Positions 8,774 through 16,502 of a stretch of 57,012 nucleotides of DNA are shown here, piece after piece (position 1 is the first letter of the stretch; each line of letters opens with the position of its first letter). The DNA comes from Roseicyclus sp. (GTDB lineage Bacteria; Pseudomonadota; Alphaproteobacteria; Rhodobacterales; Rhodobacteraceae), in contig JAGYKZ010000007.1 of NCBI GenBank assembly GCA_018401385.1, positions 1 through 57,012 of the forward strand. The letters are read 5' to 3'. The notes beneath the pieces were generated by a model, which saw only the letters and a list, made by a program, of their open reading frames with translations, did no database searches and was not told where the DNA came from. Position numbers and translations under genes: made by a program.

Positions 8774-8803
8774 GTAATAGAGCGAGAAAAAAACGAGGGT
8801 TTG

Positions 8804-9532
8804 ATGCGAGATTTTGCAGGGAAAACATATTGGCTGGTTGGTGCATCCGAAGGGTTGGGCGCGGCTTTGGCCGAGAAACTGTCACAGGCAGGGGCGGAGG
8901 TGATCCTTTCCGCCCGTTCCGAGGCGCGGTTGACCGAGGTCGCAGCGCGGCTTTCTGGCCCATCCCGCGTTGTGCCAATGGATGTGAGCGATGCGCAAAG
9001 CGTGGCTGACGCGGCCAAGGCCGTGGGTGACATTGATGGCATGGTTTATCTTGCAGGGGTCTATTGGCCCATGCACGCCAGCACATGGAACAGCGATCAG
9101 GTCTTGGCGATGATGGAGATCAATCTTATCGGGGCTGCGCGGGTTTTGGGGCATATCGTGCCGCAATTCGTGGCCAAGGATGCGGGTCATATCGTGATCA
9201 CGGGCAGCCTGTCGGGCTTCCGCGGACTCCCTTCGGCCACGGGCTATGGCGCATCCAAAGCGGCGGTCATGCATATGGCGGAATCGCTGCGCGTGGATAT
9301 GCGGCGCAGCAATGTCGCGGTGCAATTGGTTAACCCTGGCTTCATCCGCACAAGGCTGACCGATAAAAACGATTTCGCCATGCCGTTTATCATGGACCCC
9401 GCCCCTGCCGCAGATATTTTCCTGCGCCATATGCGGCGCAAGAAATTCGGTTGCAGTTTCCCATGGGGCTTTGGTGCGTTTTTCAGGGTTACGCAGTTTC
9501 TACCTGATTGGCTCTATTACCGCATTTTCTAA
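8804..9532 (+). CDS. Short-chain dehydrogenase/reductase
   Basis: A 242-residue classical SDR: cofactor motif near the N-terminus (VGASEGLGAALAEKL), YLAG in place of NNAG, catalytic Ser (ITGSLSGFRG) and YxxxK (YGASKAAVMHMAESL). It is the fourth gene of the plus-strand operon, 30 bases after the MFS gene, with a GAGGG ribosome site. Its last bases overlap the tail of the convergent saccharopine dehydrogenase-like gene by four bases. The substrate is unknown. Confidence 0.85.
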   Translation: MRDFAGKTYWLVGASEGLGAALAEKLSQAGAEVILSARSEARLTEVAARLSGPSRVVPMDVSDAQSVADAAKAVGDIDGMVYLAGVYWPMHASTWNSDQVLAMMEINLIGAARVLGHIVPQFVAKDAGHIVITGSLSGFRGLPSATGYGASKAAVMHMAESLRVDMRRSNVAVQLVNPGFIRTRLTDKNDFAMPFIMDPAPAADIFLRHMRRKKFGCSFPWGFGAFFRVTQFLPDWLYYRIF

Positions 9533-10671
9533 GCCAGATGGTCGACCACCGATAGGTTTTGGGCAAGGGTGCCCACCACATTCATCCAGTCGCGCACGAG
9601 GTCAATCTCATGCGGTGCGGCAGATACACCATTGGGCAAATCGCCTCTCATTGCCGCTGTAACAGCAAGCGCCACAGGTGTTGAGACAAGCCGCGCCATG
9701 GCCGTGCCGCGCGCATCACCCCACGCATCCATCACATAGGATTTGTGCCACAAAGCGCCCCCGCCAGACTCAACTTTGAGCGATACGCATAAAACAACGC
9801 GATCAGGCTCGCCATCTTCGTAGGAATTTTCGCGCCAGAACTGGTCGGACATCTCACGCAGCCGTGCATCGCCTGCGGCCCCCTCTAGCGTTTCGATCTC
9901 GCGAAAGACGGGTGCCCATGCCTGCGACCAGCCGTCAAGGCGCAACGTGCCGCGCACAAAACGGTGCACATTCCAATCAGGCGCAAACCCATATTCGGCC
10001 ATAAAGGGCAGGCTGTCACGATTGGGGTAAACTTCAAATTCTTCTGGGGTTTCCAAGGGGGCGGTGTAGCGCGAGATCGCATCCCAAGGGCGGGAGACAT
10101 TCCACTCCTTGCCATCCGCAATCGAACGCGAAGGCGAACGCAGCGCCTTCAGCACCCCAAGGGGCGACCAGCTGAATTTGTAGCGAAACGGGTTCGGGAT
10201 TTTCGGGATGCCGCCGCAATAGGAAATGAAGTCATGCGCGTTTGCAGGGTCAAACACCGCGCTATTGCGGTAATCATGCATCAGGGCATGGGCCATCAAG
10301 TGGTCTATTCCAGGATCAAGTCCCACCTCATTGACCACGCAAACCCCCGCTGTGCGTGCCGCAGAATCAAGCGCGCGCATTTCCGGCGCGATATAGGAGG
10401 AGGATACAAAATGGGCCCCTGCTGCAATCGCCATCGTGGCAAGCGGCACGTGCATATCGGCAGGCAGCATGGAGACCACCACATCGCCCTTTTTCGTGGC
10501 TTCGCTCAAAGCGGCTATGTCAAAGGCGCGAATATCAAGGGCAATATCGCCGACAGCGGCCTTGGCCTTGTCAACACTGCGGTTCCACACGACAACATTG
10601 CCCATGGTCTCGATCAAGTGACGCAAACCCGGGATGGAGGACAGACCTGTTCCGCACCAATGAATTGTCAT
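9529..10671 (-). CDS. Saccharopine dehydrogenase-like oxidoreductase (glutamate-forming type)
   Basis: The 380-residue protein has an N-terminal Rossmann region (CGTGLSSIPGLRHLI) and the family segment SYIAPEMRALDSAARTAGV followed by NEVGLDPGIDHLMAH. That pattern is typical of the LYS9/saccharopine reductase group. It lies 13 bases downstream of a second saccharopine dehydrogenase-like gene of the lysine-forming type. Together they could convert lysine through saccharopine to aminoadipate semialdehyde for catabolism. The direction of flow is inferred. It overlaps the convergent SDR gene by four bases. Confidence 0.82.
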   Translation of the reverse strand: MTIHWCGTGLSSIPGLRHLIETMGNVVVWNRSVDKAKAAVGDIALDIRAFDIAALSEATKKGDVVVSMLPADMHVPLATMAIAAGAHFVSSSYIAPEMRALDSAARTAGVCVVNEVGLDPGIDHLMAHALMHDYRNSAVFDPANAHDFISYCGGIPKIPNPFRYKFSWSPLGVLKALRSPSRSIADGKEWNVSRPWDAISRYTAPLETPEEFEVYPNRDSLPFMAEYGFAPDWNVHRFVRGTLRLDGWSQAWAPVFREIETLEGAAGDARLREMSDQFWRENSYEDGEPDRVVLCVSLKVESGGGALWHKSYVMDAWGDARGTAMARLVSTPVALAVTAAMRGDLPNGVSAAPHEIDLVRDWMNVVGTLAQNLSVVDHLA

Positions 10672-10684
10672 GATCTAAACTCCC

Positions 10685-11728
10685 TTAAACGTGTTCGATA
10701 TGGTGATCAAAGCGGGCCTTGGCGCGGCCCCAAACGCCTTGGGCCAAATCCCCCAACCCGTGCAAAGATGGCAAAAGCTGTGCGGCGTAATCTTCGGAGC
10801 TTTCAAGCGGCAAAAGCGAGGGCAGATTGTCAATCGCCATCACATCAAGCGGCGGTGTATCATGCACGCGCAAAGCAGGCTGTGCCCATGTGGTGACGCG
10901 GTCATAAACCTTGATCGGTGAGAAATCAGAGCTGGGATCGCAGGCGATATCCCCGATAACACGCAAGGCCCGCGGAGCCTCTTTGGCGCTTTGCGGCACA
11001 AAGACGGGCACGGAAGGATCAGCGAGAATGCAATTTAGAAACATCTCATGATCCAGAATTTCAGGGAACGGCCCGCCTGATGCCGTTTCGGCCATATCCC
11101 ACGCGGTTACGGGTATGCCAAGAGCCGCGCAGAGATCACGCGCACCTGTGCCAACGCGCCCTAAGGCGCCGATGACGATTGCGCACGGCAGGTCAATTGC
11201 AGTGATCTCGGCCTGTAATTCGGCAATCAATGCGTCTTTGTTTGGGTAGCCTTTGATCGGTGCCATCAGGTGTGGCTGTGCAATCAGCGCCTTCAGTGAC
11301 AGGGCCGCGCCCGCAAACCCCGCCCAATATCCAAAGGCGGCCACACGGCGGCCATTTTCATCCACCAGATATTCGAGATCATAAAGCGTGCCGCCGCCCG
11401 CCTTGAACCGTTTTAGCAGGCGCTGTCCTGCGGGTTGGCCCTTGTATGCGTGTCCGAACATAATATGGCGATGGCGCAAGGGCAGATCGGTTTCGGGCAA
11501 TTCCTTAAGGCCAAATATGATCGCATCTTGTGGCGCATCGGGCCATGAGGCGAAGGGGGCCGTGGCGCAGCCTGCCTTGATATAGCCGTCCATCGGGATC
11601 ACGCGCGCGGGGCTTTCCTCCACGGTGATTGTCATGCCTTTTGCAATCAGCACAGCCGCCCCGTCTGGGGTGAGGCCCACCCGCTCCTCGCTTTCGCGTT
11701 CTTCGGCGCGCAGCCAGATATGTGTCAT
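10685..11728 (-). CDS. Saccharopine dehydrogenase, lysine-forming (LYS1-like)
   Basis: The 347-residue protein begins MTHIWLRAEERESEERVGLTP, matching the alanine dehydrogenase/LYS1 N-terminal fold. It carries HIMFGHAYKGQPAGQ and a NAD-binding segment (VIGALGRVGTGARDLC). The ATG at 11728 has an AAGGA box; the reading extends 33 codons further upstream without homology. Family enzymes interconvert saccharopine with lysine plus 2-oxoglutarate. It is first gene of the two-gene operon with the LYS9-like enzyme. Confidence 0.83.
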   Translation of the reverse strand: MTHIWLRAEERESEERVGLTPDGAAVLIAKGMTITVEESPARVIPMDGYIKAGCATAPFASWPDAPQDAIIFGLKELPETDLPLRHRHIMFGHAYKGQPAGQRLLKRFKAGGGTLYDLEYLVDENGRRVAAFGYWAGFAGAALSLKALIAQPHLMAPIKGYPNKDALIAELQAEITAIDLPCAIVIGALGRVGTGARDLCAALGIPVTAWDMAETASGGPFPEILDHEMFLNCILADPSVPVFVPQSAKEAPRALRVIGDIACDPSSDFSPIKVYDRVTTWAQPALRVHDTPPLDVMAIDNLPSLLPLESSEDYAAQLLPSLHGLGDLAQGVWGRAKARFDHHIEHV

Positions 11729-12102
11729 GCCGTCATCCTTCCACTGCGGGTCTGTCTTTACAGCCACGCTGCACCGAACAGCAAGCGACCCTTTCGCAAA
11801 AAGCGCATATGCGCGGGCGAGTTGCAAGATGGTCCTGGCATGGCGCGCGCCGCCATGATCTACGCCCTTTAGGTTGCTTTATTGCGCGTTTTTGGAGGTG
11901 CCCCTGTCGCGTATCTCGGCACACTTGCCCGTTTCTCACACGGGCCGCAGATGTCCTGCACAGCGGGTGCATGGGGTGTCTCTGGCCGATGATGGCCCGC
12001 TCGCACCCCGCGGTATCGATTTGATCCCTCTGGTCCGACTCAATCAAATTATACCCGTAACGAAGTGGATTGCTGTCAATCCGACTGGAAGCCTCCGAAA
12101 AG
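11729..12102. other. Intergenic stretch with no supportable gene
   Basis: This stretch lies upstream of the minus-strand saccharopine dehydrogenase gene and should hold its promoter. Short open readings exist on both strands, but none has a ribosome site or recognisable sequence. I see no tRNA, repeat or clear hairpin. Confidence 0.5.
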
Positions 12103-12135
12103 AAAAAAGCCGCCCCAACAGGGGGCGGCGTTTTT
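12103..12135 (-). terminator. Terminator of rpmJ
   Basis: An 8-bp GC stem (GCCGCCCC at 12109-12116 with GGGGCGGC at 12122-12129) is flanked by an A run on the left and a T run on the right. It therefore terminates minus-strand transcription coming from rpmJ and could also act on the plus strand. Confidence 0.85.
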
Positions 12136-12179
12136 CATCTGATCCCAGAATCTTTTGATCCCAGACTCTTGCGCTTACC

Positions 12180-12305
12180 TCAGCCTTGACGGGCTTTGAA
12201 ACGGCGCTGCGTCTTGTTGATCACATAGACGCGGCCCTTACGGCGCACAACGCGGCAATCGCGGTGACGCTGCTTGAGCGAACGGAGCGAATTCTTGACC
12301 TTCAT
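12180..12305 (-). CDS. rpmJ: 50S ribosomal protein L36 (bL36)
   Basis: A 41-residue basic protein starting [20 protein letters not shown] and ending KARQG. This is the long-insert bL36 form typical of many proteobacteria, with [15 protein letters not shown] middle replaced by [11 protein letters not shown]. It lacks the full set of zinc-binding cysteines seen in the other bL36 type, keeping one Cys at residue 17. A strong AGAAGGAGA ribosome site precedes the ATG at 12305. A terminator follows 45 bases after the stop. It stands alone, as is usual for this gene in Rhodobacterales. Confidence 0.95.
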   Translation of the reverse strand: MKVKNSLRSLKQRHRDCRVVRRKGRVYVINKTQRRFKARQG

Positions 12306-12370
12306 GGGTCTTCTCCTTCTCGCGGCGCGGCGATGCGCCTTTTTGTTCATATGGCACGGGATTGTGCCGA

Positions 12371-12445
<75 letters not shown>

Positions 12446-12627
12446 GATGTCTTCACGGATCACGCCGCATTTTTCCCAGCGGCCAATGAGTGTGGCCAGA
12501 TGATACAGAAAAACAGACGTCACGGGGGGTAAGCCCGTTCCGCAGTAGCGCGGTCTTTAAAAGGAATCGCGGGGCGGTTCGAAGGGCTTTGGTATTGCAG
12601 CTTGCGGAACTGCGCTATATCATGGCC

Positions 12628-13509
12628 ATGAAAAATGCGCAAAGCCAGATCCTGCCTATTACTTGACCCTACCTGAGGTAAGACGCGCCCCTGTGGTGGT
12701 GGCCTCTCCCATTCGGGCCATGATTATCCACAAAATTTCTTGGACGAAATCGCCTTGACGGCCATCAAATACGCAGTTCCGAAGATGCATTTGTGCAGCT
12801 TTTGGTGGGTCGTGCGGCAGATTTCGGGTGCCGTTCTTGCACGCCCGATTCCTCGCGCGCCTATGTTGATCTGAACCGTGGTGCGGATGAGCTTGACGCG
12901 GCTGTCATCTCGGGTGTGGCGCGGACAGCGAACTCGCCGCGTATCGCGGCGGGCCTTGGCGTCATCCCGCGTGTGGTCGCCAATGGACGTGGGATTTATT
13001 GCGGGAAAATTCTGCGAACAGATGCCGAGGCGCGGTTGGCCCAAGTGTGGCGGCCTTATCACGATTGCCTTGCGGGTTTGATGGAGGCGGCACTGGCCCA
13101 ATTCGGGCGTGCGGTTCTTTTGGATTTCCACTCGATGCCACATGACGCGCTCGGCGCGGCTTTGGTCGGCCCCAAGGGCCAGCGGCCTGACCTGATCTTG
13201 GGAGATCGTTTTGGCGGGGCAGCGGCACGGGATATTGTCGATCTGGTTCACGCTGCTTTTGAGGATCAAGGCTTCACCGTTGCGCGCAACACCCCTTTTG
13301 CGGGCGCCTATATTGCGCAGACCTATGGCCAACCCGCGCGCGGGCGCCATGCTGTGCAGGTGGAAATTGATCGCGCGCTGTATATGGACGAGGCCGCGAT
13401 CACGCCCCATTCGGGCTTTGATGCCACCCGCGACAGGGTCAGCACTGCCTTGGCTCATATTATTTCTGAACTCGGTTGCGATGGAGCGCTGCCATTGGCA
13501 GCTGAGTGA
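12628..13509 (+). pseudogene. N-formylglutamate amidohydrolase, 5' third broken by indels
   Basis: The family hydrolyses N-formylglutamate, the last step of one histidine degradation route. The C-terminal two thirds are clean and show RAYVDLNRGADELD, DFHSMPHD and the closing EIDRALYMDE. The N-terminal part is spread over three frames. YYLTLPEVRRAPVVVASP reads from about 12655. HSGHDYPQNFLDE needs one more C in a C run near 12711. SSEDAFVQLLVGRAA needs one more base near 12771. Small insertions follow near 12827 and 12853. The start is placed at the ATG 12628. There is no other hut gene nearby. It is convergent with dinB. Confidence 0.8.
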
Positions 13510-13510
13510 T

Positions 13511-14764
13511 TCACCGCAAGGCGCGGCCTTTTAGAATGGCCTGATCCCCGAACTTTTCGCGGATTTTATCTGATGCGCGCTCCGCGTTGAGGCGCTTGGC
13601 CTCTTGCGGGTCAAGCAGATTGCCCGCGCGGTCGCCTTGATCTTCGGGGATCAAATCCCCAAGCCCCAGACCGATCAGGCGAAACGGCGCGAATTTCAGG
13701 TTGGCTTTGAGCAATTGCGCAGCCTGCGCATAAACGCGGTCAGCCATTTGGGTGCCATCGGGCAGGGCGATTTGGCGGGTCAGAGTTTTGAAGTCATGGG
13801 TTTTCAATTTGAGCACCACAACGCGCCCTGCCAAACCTTGTGCTTTGGCGCGTGCCGAAAGTTTTTCGCTCAAACGCCAGATATGTCCGTCCAAGAGTTC
13901 GGCATCGCTGAGGTCTCGGTCGAATGTCGTTTCATTTGATAGTGATTTGACCGCACGCGATGCGGAAACCTTTCTGCTGTCGCGTCCAAAAGAAAGATCG
14001 TGCAACCTTGCGCCCGAGGCGCCAAATCGGGCGATCAATTCATCTTTGGGCCAGCGGCGCAGATCACCGATTTTGTGAATGCCAGCGGCCTGAAGATTGG
14101 CCTGCCCCGCCGCACCGAACCCCCACAACATGGAGATGGGTTTCTGGGCCAGAAATGTTTCGGTTTCTGCCTTTCCAATCACCGAAAACCCTTGGGGTTT
14201 GTCGAGGTCAGATGCAATTTTTGCAAGGAATTTATTGTGGCTCAGGCCAATCGACCCTGTCAGCCCCAATTCGGTTTTCATGCGTTTGACAAGCTGCGCC
14301 AACATCACCGCAGGCGGATGGCCGTGCAATTTGTGGGTGCCCGTTAAGTCAAGGAACGCTTCATCGAGCGACAATGGCTCAATCGCTGGGGTCAGCTCCA
14401 ACATCAAGGCGCGGATATCGCGCGAGACGGCAGCGTAATGCGACATACGCCCCCGCAGAACCACCGCGTCAGGACATAGTTTCAGCGCCTGAAACATCGG
14501 CATGGCCGAGCGCACCCCGCGGATGCGCGCGATATAACAGGCGGTCGAGACAACGCCACGACGCCCACCCCCGATGATGAGGGGCTTGTCCGCCAAGTCA
14601 GGATTGTCGCGTTTTTCCACCGAGGCGTAAAAGGCATCGCAATCCATATGTGCGATGGACAATTCGAAAAGCTCAGGATGCGCGACCACATTTGGCCGCC
14701 CACATTCGGGGCAGCGTGGCCCTGCCTCAAATTCCGTCAGGCAATCGCGGCACAGCGCGGGCAT
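13511..14764 (-). CDS. dinB: DNA polymerase IV (Y-family, translesion)
   Basis: The 417-residue enzyme carries the Y-family catalytic residues: the first Asp in IAHMDCDAFYASVEKR and the SLDEAFLD motif with the Asp-Glu pair. Little-finger sequences follow to the C-terminus. An N-terminal extension of about 35 residues holds four cysteines (LCRDC and RCPECGR), a likely zinc ribbon not present in Escherichia coli DinB. The gene starts nine bases after pyrF, forming a two-gene operon. No SOS box was clearly seen because the promoter would lie upstream of pyrF. Confidence 0.93.
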   Translation of the reverse strand: MPALCRDCLTEFEAGPRCPECGRPNVVAHPELFELSIAHMDCDAFYASVEKRDNPDLADKPLIIGGGRRGVVSTACYIARIRGVRSAMPMFQALKLCPDAVVLRGRMSHYAAVSRDIRALMLELTPAIEPLSLDEAFLDLTGTHKLHGHPPAVMLAQLVKRMKTELGLTGSIGLSHNKFLAKIASDLDKPQGFSVIGKAETETFLAQKPISMLWGFGAAGQANLQAAGIHKIGDLRRWPKDELIARFGASGARLHDLSFGRDSRKVSASRAVKSLSNETTFDRDLSDAELLDGHIWRLSEKLSARAKAQGLAGRVVVLKLKTHDFKTLTRQIALPDGTQMADRVYAQAAQLLKANLKFAPFRLIGLGLGDLIPEDQGDRAGNLLDPQEAKRLNAERASDKIREKFGDQAILKGRALR

Positions 14765-14773
14765 GGTGCGGGA

Positions 14774-15469
14774 TCAGCCAAGCTCCGCCAAAACCGCACG
14801 GGCTGCGGAGGCGGGGTCGGTAGCTTGCCAGATCGGGCGACCGACCACAATATGATCGGCCCCGTCCGCAATTGCTTGGGCGGGGGTGGCTACGCGCTTT
14901 TGATCGTCAAGCGCGCTGCCGGTCGGGCGCACCCCAGGGGTAACAATCAAGCGGCCATTTGCTTCGGGCAAGGCGCGGATCATCGCGGCCTCTTGCGGCG
15001 AGGCGATGACCCCATCGGCCCCCGCCTCAAATGCACGCGCGGCGCGTGTGGCGACAAGATCGGGAATATCACCTGCTGTGATCAGGCTTGCGTCCAAATC
15101 AGCACGATCAAGCGAGGTCAGGATGGTGACGGCGAGAATTTTCATGTCGCTGCCCGCCGCGCCTTCTTTTGCGGCCCGCACCACATGGGGGTCGCCGTGG
15201 ACGGTCAAGAAATCCAAATCGAATTGCGCAAGGCCGCGCACCGCTGCCTCAACGGTTGCGCCGATGTCGAATAGCTTCATGTCCAGAAAAATGCGTTTGC
15301 CATGCTCGTCCTTCAGCTCTTGCGCCAGTGCAAGCCCCCCACCTGTCAGCATCCCCAAACCGATTTTGTAAAAGCTGACGGCGTCACCCAGTTTCGCGGC
15401 CAATTCCAGCCCCGCAATCGCGTTTGGCACATCAAGGGCAACGATGAGGCGGTCGGATGTCGAGGGCAT
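14774..15469 (-). CDS. pyrF: Orotidine 5'-phosphate decarboxylase
   Basis: The 231-residue enzyme performs the last step of UMP synthesis. The TIM-barrel signatures are present: LIVALDVPNA at the N-terminus, the catalytic Asp-x-Lys-x-x-Asp in FLDMKLFDIGAT, TVHGDP, then VTPGVRPTG and the phosphate-binding VVGRPIW near the C-terminus. The length is normal for proteobacteria. It precedes dinB by nine bases on the same strand. Confidence 0.95.
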   Translation of the reverse strand: MPSTSDRLIVALDVPNAIAGLELAAKLGDAVSFYKIGLGMLTGGGLALAQELKDEHGKRIFLDMKLFDIGATVEAAVRGLAQFDLDFLTVHGDPHVVRAAKEGAAGSDMKILAVTILTSLDRADLDASLITAGDIPDLVATRAARAFEAGADGVIASPQEAAMIRALPEANGRLIVTPGVRPTGSALDDQKRVATPAQAIADGADHIVVGRPIWQATDPASAARAVLAELG

Positions 15470-15611
15470 TGGGGGGGTTCCTTATGATCATGAGGTCTGG
15501 ACCTTGGTAGCGGGGCCGCGCAACAGGGTCAATCACCACGCCAAAGGTGCATTGACGACCGCCCTGTGCAAATCCATTCTGTGCACAGCTAAACTGGATA
15601 GGTCATAGAGC

Positions 15612-16385
15612 ATGAAACTGACGATTGAAGTGTCGCGTGACGAAGCACAGCCCGAACAGGGCCCTGCGCGTGTAGGATGGTTTTTGTCCGAAGAAAAAGG
15701 CGCCGTGATTTTTGATCCGCCCGAACGGGTTGCCTCTCGTGGGGTCAGTCGGGCGCACGCAAAATCGGCGGCGCGCTGTCCCGCAGTGGTGCAGATGGAA
15801 AGCCGCTATTTCATGGTGCGCTGCCCCTATGATCTACATATTGGCTTTGGCAGGGACAAAGAGGGCAAGGCCGTATTGATCAATCGCGCGGGCAGCAGCA
15901 GCTCTATCAGAGGCAATAAAATTGCGCAGAGCCTCACCTTGGTTTCAGAGACCGAATGGCGCTATCCTGACCGCCCTACGATCCAATTGGCGCTGCCCTA
16001 CTGCTTTATTGCGGATGAGCCTATCTTTATCACCCAGCTTTCCGCTTTCGCGCATTATCGTGCGGATCCATTGCCTGGCACGATTTTTGGTGGCCGTTTT
16101 CCGCTTCATATCTGGCCGCGTCCGTTGATGTGGGCATTTGAGTGGCATGAGCCGTCCAAGGATTTGATCCTGAAGCGTGGGGAGCCGTTGTTCTATGTGC
16201 AGTTCGAAACCCATGATCCGTCCCGCGCGGTTCAGTTGGTTGAGGCGGCGCGCACGCCCGAGTTGATGCGTTATATGAATGAGCTTTCCGCCGTCACGAA
16301 TTACGTCAACCAAACTTTCTCGCTGTTCGAGGCGGCGGAGCGTTTGCGTCCTGCGAAACTATTGACCGAGCGGACGCGCGATTGA
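15612..16385 (+). CDS. Conserved-looking protein of unknown function
   Basis: This 257-residue soluble protein starts MKLTIEVSRDEAQPEQGPAR and has no signal peptide or membrane segment. It is rich in aromatic residues (IWPRPLMWAFEWHEP) and ends with a helical, charged tail (NYVNQTFSLFEAAERLRPAK). I do not recognise the family. Codon use and composition match the neighbours. It stands alone between pyrF (divergent) and clpB, with 120 bases before clpB, so it is probably its own transcription unit. Confidence 0.65.
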   Translation: MKLTIEVSRDEAQPEQGPARVGWFLSEEKGAVIFDPPERVASRGVSRAHAKSAARCPAVVQMESRYFMVRCPYDLHIGFGRDKEGKAVLINRAGSSSSIRGNKIAQSLTLVSETEWRYPDRPTIQLALPYCFIADEPIFITQLSAFAHYRADPLPGTIFGGRFPLHIWPRPLMWAFEWHEPSKDLILKRGEPLFYVQFETHDPSRAVQLVEAARTPELMRYMNELSAVTNYVNQTFSLFEAAERLRPAKLLTERTRD

Positions 16386-16502
16386 GCCTTGGCTCTTGAA
16401 CAGGGCGTGTTGACCTCCCAAATCTATGGCGAAGGCCCGAAAAGGGCATCATGCCGCAAAGCGGGTGGTGCCAAACGGGTGCTTAGATGAAGGAGATAGA
16501 TG

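Noticed and set aside
11874..12158. 95-codon open reading upstream of rpmJ
   Set aside because: It runs through the rpmJ terminator hairpin and shows no recognisable protein features.
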